Of a DNA stretch of 64,000 bases, positions 58,349 to 64,000 are shown piece by piece. The DNA comes from G965116155 sp965116155 (GTDB lineage: Bacteria; Bdellovibrionota; Bdellovibrionia; Bdellovibrionales; UBA1609). Position numbers and translations under genes: made by a program. Where the stretch lies: NCBI GenBank assembly GCA_965116155.1, contig OZ220488.1:124001-188000 (forward strand), given 5' to 3'. How positions within the stretch are numbered: position 1 is the stretch's first letter; every line of letters starts with the position of its first letter. A model generated the notes under the pieces. It did not search any database. It saw nothing but the letters and a program-made list of their open reading frames with translations, and was not told where the DNA came from.

Positions 58349-60333
58349 GGCGCGCCTCGGTTTTAGGCTTGGCTTTGTGTGCGGTGTGTTTTTTGGCTGC
58401 ATGCTCTGTGGCTCCTGTTAAAAAGCCCTATGCGCCTTCACCACCTGCAGCGGGTGTGAGTTTAAAGCGCATTAAGGCTATGCCGCAAAAAACGCCCAGC
58501 CAAAAGCGGCACAAAATGGAGCGGTTGCGGCTTTTTCTAGAAGCTCACCCTGCCACCTTAGAGGGTGAGCGCGCGGCGATTGCTTTGGGCCAATTGTATT
58601 ACGATCAAAACCAGTACTTTAAAGCCTTTAGCACGGTTGCGGGCTGGATTGACTCTCCCCACGCGGTGGGTGTGGATGTTTATGCGTTGGCTTTAGAGTC
58701 TTTGCATAAGCTGAAGCGTTTTGAAGAGCTGCTGGTGCTTTTGGACAAAATGCAAAACCAGTACTCCCAAGAGCTGCCCTTAGAGCTTTTGGATTTGGGC
58801 TATGAGTCAGCGCGGGCGGCGGGAGCTTTGGTTAAAGCAGCCCAGTTGGCATCTAGCATGATGTCCCGCGTGGCTGCTAAAGCCAGTGGAGGAGCCAGCG
58901 GGGGCAATAAGTACATCTACAGAATGCGTGTTTTGGATGTTATGCGCTTGGCGTCTTTTGATGAGCTGCTGGAGATTTATGCTTTGCGTGAGGATGCGTT
59001 TTTGCATGCTCAGGCGGCTTTGGCTTTGGGCGAAAGGGAGCTTAAAAACCAAAACTTTAAAAAAGCCCAGCGTTATTTAAACAAGCTTATAAACAGCAAA
59101 AACGTTTTGCCCGACCAGGTGTATTTGGCAAAAGAGCTGCTGCAAAAAATTGCATACCGCAGCCATGTGGACCCTAAGGTCATAGGGGTGGTGCTGGCTT
59201 TTTCGGGGGAGCAAAGCCAAGAGATCAGCGAGCGGGTGCTGCGTGGTTTGCAGTTGGGTTTGGGTATAGGCACGCAGCAAGACAGGGGCTTTCGCTTGGT
59301 GGTGGGGAACACGGGGGCGGATCCTGGGCAGGCAAAAGAGGCTTTTGAGCGGGTGGTGTTGGAGGATAGCGCCATTGCCGTGGTGGGAGATCTGCTCAGT
59401 GTTACCAGTGAGCCCATTGCGGACCTAGCCCAAAGCTTTGGTGTACCTAATGTATCGCTTTCGCAAAAAAATCTTTTGGCAAGGGCGGGGGACTATGTGT
59501 TTCAGTCGGCTTTGACGGCTGAGTATCAGTCGCGCTTTTTGGCCCGCATGGCTTTTGAGCAATTGGGTTTTAGGCGCTTGGGCATTTTGGCGCCTGACGA
59601 TGCTTACGGGCAGAGCTATGCCTTGGCGTTTAAGGAGCACTTTGAGGCCTTGGGAGGCAAGGTGGTGGTTGAGGAGCTGTATCCATCGGGAGCGACGGAT
59701 TTTAGTGAGCCTGTGGGCAGACTGGTGAATGTGTTTGATGCAAAAGACCGCATGCCAGAGTATAGGGCTTTGTGGAAGGAGTGGAAACAGGCTAACAAAA
59801 ACCCTAGGGCTAGGTTTGGTGCGCCGCATGAGGTGCTAGAACCTCAAGTGGAGTTTGAAGCTTTATTTGTGCCGGATGCAGCGCGTGCTGTGGGGCAGAT
59901 TGTGCCTACGCTAAAGTTGTATAGTGTTAAAGATATAGACCTACTGGGTGTGAACCTGTGGAACAACGAGGAGTTCGTGCGCCGCACGCAGGGCTTTGGT
60001 GGCAACAGCTACTTTGTAGACATAGGAGTGTGGCCTGAGATAAAGGCAGGTGCGAAGGAGTTTGTAAAGCTTTTCAGAAAACACTTTGCCTATGACCCGG
60101 GTTTGTTTGAGATGCGGGCCTTTGATGTGGGTAGGGTGTTGTGGCATTTGGTGGGAGAGAATAATCTTAAAACGCGCGAAGCTGTACAAAAGGCCTTGCT
60201 GGGGGTTAAGGACTTTGCGGGTTCTTTAGGCATGCTAAGCTGCGATGAGCATAGAGGCCTTAACCCGCCTTTGGTGGGCTTGAGTTTGCGCGAAAATCAG
60301 GTGGTGCGTCTAGATACGTTAAATGGCAATTAG
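58342..60333 (+). CDS. Lipoprotein with TPR-like and type 1 periplasmic-binding (LpoA/LivJ-like) domains
   Basis: 663 residues. Signal ends in a lipobox (LALCAVCFLAAC). Residues about 45-270 are helical repeats of TPR type (ALGQLYYDQNQYFKAFSTVAGWI). From about 275 comes a periplasmic-binding type I fold: KVIGVVLAFSGEQSQEISERVLRGLQLGLG, IAVVGDLLSVTSEPIADLAQSFGVPNVSLSQ, LGILAPDDAYGQSYALAFKEHFEALGG. The same architecture occurs in LpoA-type activators of penicillin-binding proteins, and related ABC receptors share the fold. An LpoA-like role in peptidoglycan synthesis is plausible but unproven. Confidence 0.8.
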   Translation: MLGRASVLGLALCAVCFLAACSVAPVKKPYAPSPPAAGVSLKRIKAMPQKTPSQKRHKMERLRLFLEAHPATLEGERAAIALGQLYYDQNQYFKAFSTVAGWIDSPHAVGVDVYALALESLHKLKRFEELLVLLDKMQNQYSQELPLELLDLGYESARAAGALVKAAQLASSMMSRVAAKASGGASGGNKYIYRMRVLDVMRLASFDELLEIYALREDAFLHAQAALALGERELKNQNFKKAQRYLNKLINSKNVLPDQVYLAKELLQKIAYRSHVDPKVIGVVLAFSGEQSQEISERVLRGLQLGLGIGTQQDRGFRLVVGNTGADPGQAKEAFERVVLEDSAIAVVGDLLSVTSEPIADLAQSFGVPNVSLSQKNLLARAGDYVFQSALTAEYQSRFLARMAFEQLGFRRLGILAPDDAYGQSYALAFKEHFEALGGKVVVEELYPSGATDFSEPVGRLVNVFDAKDRMPEYRALWKEWKQANKNPRARFGAPHEVLEPQVEFEALFVPDAARAVGQIVPTLKLYSVKDIDLLGVNLWNNEEFVRRTQGFGGNSYFVDIGVWPEIKAGAKEFVKLFRKHFAYDPGLFEMRAFDVGRVLWHLVGENNLKTREAVQKALLGVKDFAGSLGMLSCDEHRGLNPPLVGLSLRENQVVRLDTLNGN

Positions 60334-60387
60334 AAATCGGCCGAGAAGCTGGTTGTGACTTTTCTAATTTGCATATGAGGTATTTGG

Positions 60388-62802
60388 GTGAAAAACAAAA
60401 CACTTGATCCTGGCCTGTCTCACAGTATGCCCTTGGTTAGCGTGCGCGATATGGTGGTGTTTCCGTATATGATTACACCCCTGTATGTGGGGCGTGATTT
60501 GAGTATTAAGGCGGTAGAGGCGGGCTTGAGCCGTGACCGGCACATACTGCTAGCCACACAAAAGCACAGCGAAGACGAGGTGCCCGATAAGGACTCTATT
60601 TATAAAACGGGGGTCGTGGCGAATATTATGCGGCAGCGCCGCTTGCCGGATGGTAGGATTAAAATCCTTATACAAGGCGTAGCCAAGGCGCGGGTGGAGA
60701 GCTGGTTAAAGCTCAAGCCTTACTTTGAAGTAAAGGTTAATATCTTGCCTGAAGCTAAGCCTATGGCAAAGTCTGCTATGCCCAAGTCGTCCATGAAAAT
60801 GGCTAAAGACATGGTAGAAAAAATTGTCTCCATGGGCCGCGCGGTGTCGCCGGATATTTTGTTGGTCTTAGAAGACGTCAGCGACCCTGGCCATTTGGCG
60901 GACCTGATTGCATCGACTTTGAACTTTCGTTTGCAAGAGGCGCAAAGGGTTTTAGAGATCCAAGACCCTGTGGAGCGGTTAGAAAAAGTTAACACCCTTT
61001 TGGCAAATGAGCTAGAGGTTACTCAGGTGCAAAGCCGCATTAAAAACACGGCTAAAGAAGAGATCGTAAAGTCTCAAAGGGAGTACTTTTTGCGCGAGCA
61101 AATGCGCGCCATTAAAAACGAGCTCGGGGATGCGGATCCTAAAAACGAAGAGTTTGAAGAACTGCTAGAAAAAATCAAACAATCTGGCATGCCGGTTGCG
61201 GCTTTGCAAGAGGCGCAAAAACAGTTTAAGCGTTTAGAGCGCATGCACCCTGATACGAGTGAGGCGTCTATTATTCGTACTTATTTAGAGACTTTGTCGG
61301 ATTTGCCTTGGAGCAAGCATGTTGAAAAATCCATTAACCTAGACGAGGCAAAAAAGATCTTAGACAAAGAGCATTTTGGTTTGCAAAAAGTCAAAGAGCG
61401 TATTTTAGAGTTTTTAGCGGTGCGTGTGCTTAAGGGCACAGCGGCGCCGGGGCCGATTATATGTTTCACCGGTCCTCCTGGGGTGGGTAAAACGAGTTTT
61501 GGTAAAAGCATCGCGATGGCAACGGGCCGTAAGTTTCATAGGTTGTCTTTGGGAGGCATAAAGGACGAGGCCGAAGTTCGGGGCCATAGGCGCACGTATG
61601 TGGGAGCCATGCCGGGCAAAATTATTGCAGCACTTAAGAGCGTGCAGAGCAACAACCCTGTTGTGGTGCTAGACGAAATCGACAAAATGGGCTCAGACTT
61701 CCGTGGTGATCCGAGTGCGGCAATGCTAGAGGTTTTAGATCCAGAGCAAAACAAAAGGTTTAAAGACAACTACATTAACTTAGACTTTGATATTAGCAAT
61801 GTGTTGTTTGTGGCAACGGCCAATGTGGCAGAAAATATACCCGCAGTGCTAAGGGATCGTATGGAGATGATACCTATTAGTGGGTATACGGACGACGAAA
61901 AACTACAAATCGCAAAAAGGCATTTAGTGGAGCGCCAATTAGAGGCTACGGGTTTAGAGAAAAACAAGTTCCACTTTACGGATGAGGGGCTGTTATGTTT
62001 GGTGCAGCAGTACACCCGCGAGGCGGGGGTGCGTAATTTAAACCGTCAAATCAATAACGTGTGCCGTAAGCTTGCGCGCGGTCAGGTGGCTAAAGAGCCG
62101 CGCCGTGGCAGTGCCACTGCCTGTGATAGTGGTAGAATCGACAAGGCTTTTGTAAAAGAGCTCCTCGGGGCTGAGGAGTTTGTGCACGAAAAGCGCCACA
62201 AGACTCCCAAAGTGGGTGTGAGCATAGGTTTGGCTTGGACTCCTGTGGGGGGTGAGATTTTGCATATTGAGGCTTTAAGCTTTAAGGGCGAGGGAGCCTT
62301 GAAGCTTACGGGCCAATTGGGTGACGTAATGAAAGAATCCGCGCAGGCGGCGCTGTCTTATATAAAGTCTAACCATGCTGCGCTAGGTATTAGGAGCGGG
62401 GCTTTTGAGGCGAAGGATGTGCATGTGCATGTGCCGGCGGGTGCAATACGCAAAGATGGCCCCTCAGCGGGTGTGGCTATTGTGAGTGCGCTGGTGAGTT
62501 TAATGCGCGGGGTGCCTATTAAAAACACAGTCGCCATGACGGGTGAGGTGACTTTGGGGGGGCGTGTTTTGGCGGTGGGTGGCATTAAGGGCAAAATCTT
62601 AGCAGCCTTGCGGCAGGGGATTACGCATGTGGTGTTGCCTGCAGATAACCGCAAAGATTTGGAGAGTATTTGTCCAAAAATTTTAAAACAAATAAAGTTT
62701 AGCTTCGTAAGCGATGTGTCGGAAGTTTTGGATCAGGTGCTGTTAGCAGAAGAGCTTAAACGCCGTGGCGGCACCGTGCACCAAGACATTGTTGCCGCAT
62801 GA
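60388..62802 (+). CDS. lon: ATP-dependent protease La
   Basis: 804 residues from GTG. N-terminal substrate-binding domain starts MPLVSVRDMVVFPYMITPLYVGR. AAA+ module: Walker A GPPGVGKTS at about 362-370, Walker B VVLDEIDKMGSDFRGDPSAAMLEVLDPEQN. The protease domain has the Ser-Lys dyad, Ser693 in KDGPSAGVAIVSAL and Lys734 in VGGIKGKILAALR. Lon degrades misfolded and regulatory proteins in the cytosol. It follows the lipoprotein gene by 54 bases, a gap that includes an imperfect hairpin but no heat-shock-type promoter I can defend. Confidence 0.97.
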   Translation: MKNKTLDPGLSHSMPLVSVRDMVVFPYMITPLYVGRDLSIKAVEAGLSRDRHILLATQKHSEDEVPDKDSIYKTGVVANIMRQRRLPDGRIKILIQGVAKARVESWLKLKPYFEVKVNILPEAKPMAKSAMPKSSMKMAKDMVEKIVSMGRAVSPDILLVLEDVSDPGHLADLIASTLNFRLQEAQRVLEIQDPVERLEKVNTLLANELEVTQVQSRIKNTAKEEIVKSQREYFLREQMRAIKNELGDADPKNEEFEELLEKIKQSGMPVAALQEAQKQFKRLERMHPDTSEASIIRTYLETLSDLPWSKHVEKSINLDEAKKILDKEHFGLQKVKERILEFLAVRVLKGTAAPGPIICFTGPPGVGKTSFGKSIAMATGRKFHRLSLGGIKDEAEVRGHRRTYVGAMPGKIIAALKSVQSNNPVVVLDEIDKMGSDFRGDPSAAMLEVLDPEQNKRFKDNYINLDFDISNVLFVATANVAENIPAVLRDRMEMIPISGYTDDEKLQIAKRHLVERQLEATGLEKNKFHFTDEGLLCLVQQYTREAGVRNLNRQINNVCRKLARGQVAKEPRRGSATACDSGRIDKAFVKELLGAEEFVHEKRHKTPKVGVSIGLAWTPVGGEILHIEALSFKGEGALKLTGQLGDVMKESAQAALSYIKSNHAALGIRSGAFEAKDVHVHVPAGAIRKDGPSAGVAIVSALVSLMRGVPIKNTVAMTGEVTLGGRVLAVGGIKGKILAALRQGITHVVLPADNRKDLESICPKILKQIKFSFVSDVSEVLDQVLLAEELKRRGGTVHQDIVAA

Positions 62803-63127
62803 GGTGTCCATGGCTTTAACGTCAGTGTGGTAGCGGTAGTCCCTCCAGGCTGCGCTGCATGCAAGAGGTGTTCATAGCGTTAAGTCAATCTGGCAGGTCA
62901 GGTCACGCCTGGTTTTTTCGCAATCAATAAAGCCCGGTCGCAGGCGGTGTTATTTTCCGCAGTTTATATAAATCGTACTTGCGGGTACGGGCTTAGACCT
63001 AACCTGCAGGGCCATAGATAGCTGCATAGATCGCCAAAACACCTCTTGGTTTTCCGCTTGCCTGGTGCGCTTAAAGGCACAACACCAGGCTGCGCTGCAT
63101 GCAAGAGGTGTTTTGGCTAGTCTTTAA
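62803..63127. repeat. Intergenic repeat cluster downstream of lon
   Basis: Contains a 28-bp direct repeat (starts CCAGGCTGCGCTGCATGC) at 62845-62872 and 63085-63112, and the 24-bp repeat at 62887-62910 shared with 46075-46098. A palindrome with arms CCAAAACACCTCTTG and CAAGAGGTGTTTTGG closes it, followed by CTAGTCTTTAA (63117-63127). That last motif gives the stop codon of the following minus-strand gene. Confidence 0.82.
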
Positions 63128-63735
63128 TTTACAAAAAATCCCGAAGTTTGGACTTGAAAGGCGCCTAAGGCTATAGGGCCTGACCCAAAGTCAGCATTAA
63201 GGCTGCCAGAAAAACTGCCCCCCGAAACAGCGCGCCCTTCAAAAATTAAAGCCCTAAGGTAGCTGTCGGTAAACACCAAGCGCGCAGCCCCCGAGCTAAA
63301 GCGAGATGCGTTTGTGTCTAAAAACATAGTGCTCTCTGCGCGGCTCATGCTGCCGTATACACCTAAAATCAATTCTCCATACAAAACTGCGCCTCCTGCT
63401 AGCTCTACCGCTCCGTAAAAGCTTACACCAGTGGCCCCTGTTAGTGAGCCACTGACTTGACCCAAAGAGCCTCCCCGCAGTTCAGGTGCAAAAAAAGCAT
63501 CCATTATGCGGCCCAAATTGGAGCTGCCTTCCACCGCACCTGCAACAGGCCTAAAAGGGCCAGCTACAGGCACAGTCCCTCCTTGTCCGGAGCCTGTGTC
63601 AGGCGTGCCCACGACAGGCCTTTGGGGCGGCATAGGCCGCATGCTGGTAGAGTCTCTGGGGGATTTTAAGCAAGAGGTTAAACAGGTCGTTGCCAGAATC
63701 CCAAGCAAACATAACCAAAAACGCGCCGTTTTCAT
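63124..63735 (-). CDS. Gly/Ser-rich lipoprotein of unknown function
   Basis: 203 residues. Signal FWLCLLGILATTCLTSC has an LTSC lipobox. A Pro/Gly-rich linker follows, then a beta-rich domain of Gly, Ser and small hydrophobics (GGSLGQVSGSLTGATGVSFYGAVELAGGAVLYGELILG). It resembles the lipoprotein at 26.5 kb in size, architecture, strand context and upstream motif, though sequence similarity is weak. Its TAA stop lies in the repeat end CTAGTCTTTAA. The function is not known to me. Confidence 0.65.
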   Translation of the reverse strand: MKTARFWLCLLGILATTCLTSCLKSPRDSTSMRPMPPQRPVVGTPDTGSGQGGTVPVAGPFRPVAGAVEGSSNLGRIMDAFFAPELRGGSLGQVSGSLTGATGVSFYGAVELAGGAVLYGELILGVYGSMSRAESTMFLDTNASRFSSGAARLVFTDSYLRALIFEGRAVSGGSFSGSLNADFGSGPIALGAFQVQTSGFFVN

Positions 63736-63858
63736 GAACGTACTCCCAGGGCATTCCCCAATTTGTTATGCTCAAGCACATAGCAACTTAAGGACCAAAG
63801 CTCAGCGCCTAAAAAAGCACGTACGCACTTTATAGTTTTGAGCTTTATTAGACAGCTG

Positions 63859-63877
63859 CTTAAAGTGTGTACACTTT
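63859..63877. promoter_or_regulatory. CTTAAAGTGT motif in a divergent promoter region
   Basis: CTTAAAGTGTGTACA at 63859-63873 is one base different from 27095-27109 and sits in the same relation to a minus-strand lipoprotein gene and a plus-strand gene. AAAGTG and CACTTT around it form a short inverted repeat. Confidence 0.4.
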
Positions 63878-63943
63878 CCAATGCGGCTTGTGCTATCTGC
63901 GAGATTTAAATATAGTCTGCGGTGTATTAATTTACTCAACGTG

Positions 63944-63955
63944 CTAGTCCTTTAA
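63944..63955. repeat. Solitary terminal repeat
   Basis: CTAGTCCTTTAA, the right-end form of the terminal repeat, without a recognisable arm or tip, just upstream of the last gene start. Confidence 0.55.
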
Positions 63956-63976
63956 ATGGTTTTAGGAGGTGTGTGG

Positions 63977-64000
63977 ATGGCGTTTTTTGCAAAAGTGTTC
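63977..64000 (+). CDS. Start of a gene continuing beyond the window
   Basis: ATG 63977 with a strong AGGAGGT (63964-63970) six bases upstream. Only eight codons are visible (MAFFAKVF), too few to identify. Confidence 0.7.

Overview
The window looks like part of a Gram-negative bacterial chromosome of roughly even GC with standard stop codons and frequent GTG and TTG starts. An outer membrane is implied by lipoprotein-sorting ABC genes (lolC-like, lolD), several lipobox proteins and a murein-recycling pair (amgK/murU). Aerobic respiration is implied by 2-oxoglutarate dehydrogenase genes (sucA/sucB) and heme A synthase. A tadC gene followed by three FHA-like proteins points to Tad-type pili or secretion. 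The mix is compatible with the old deltaproteobacterial/Bdellovibrionota lineages, but the placement is an inference with low confidence.

Layout. 1-2.7 kb: end of a membrane protein, a secreted alpha/beta hydrolase and an MscS channel. 3.4-7.6 kb: sucA-sucB. 8-12.2 kb: a DsbA-like thioredoxin, an OPT transporter, a secreted protein and ctaA. 12.7-14.8 kb: a CBS-domain CorC-type protein and a class V aminotransferase. 15-22 kb: a very large cysteine-rich surface-type protein (split by one frameshift) followed by an inverted alternative C-terminal cassette. 22.2-26.3 kb: coiled-coil PD-(D/E)XK protein, dapF-murU-amgK, hpt. 26.4-32.9 kb: lipoprotein, tadC, DUF192 protein, three FHA-like proteins. 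33-37.6 kb: feoA-feoB, amino-acid permease with Usp-like tail. 38-41.4 kb: DUF1820 protein, prfB with programmed frameshift, lolC, lolD. 41.9-47.7 kb: RTX-repeat protein, trmB, secreted protein, nusB, zinc-ribbon protein. 47.9-53 kb: unassigned dehydrogenase-like gene, FAH hydrolase, rph, prs, tlpA-like. 53.3-57.3 kb: pyrF-glmS-glmU. 57.4-64 kb: tRNA-Leu, grpE, a periplasmic-binding lipoprotein, lon, a lipoprotein, and the first codons of another gene.

Two things stand out. First, most intergenic gaps are filled with a modular family of nested palindromes. They carry 12-bp terminal inverted repeats (TTAGAGTGCTAG / CTAGCACTCTAA and variants), differ in stem sequence from copy to copy while keeping pairing, and share an asymmetric internal loop near the tip. 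The terminal repeat supplies the last codons and/or stop codon of at least a dozen neighbouring genes, and the copy at pyrF is flanked by a 46-bp duplication of the pyrF 3' end. Second, the cysteine-rich locus at 15.4-21.8 kb has two divergent, convergently oriented C-terminal cassettes bounded by perfect 88-bp inverted repeats in matching reading frame, and the two stop codons overlap inside a central palindrome. This is the layout of an invertible switch that would swap the C-terminus of a surface protein. No recombinase gene is visible in the window.
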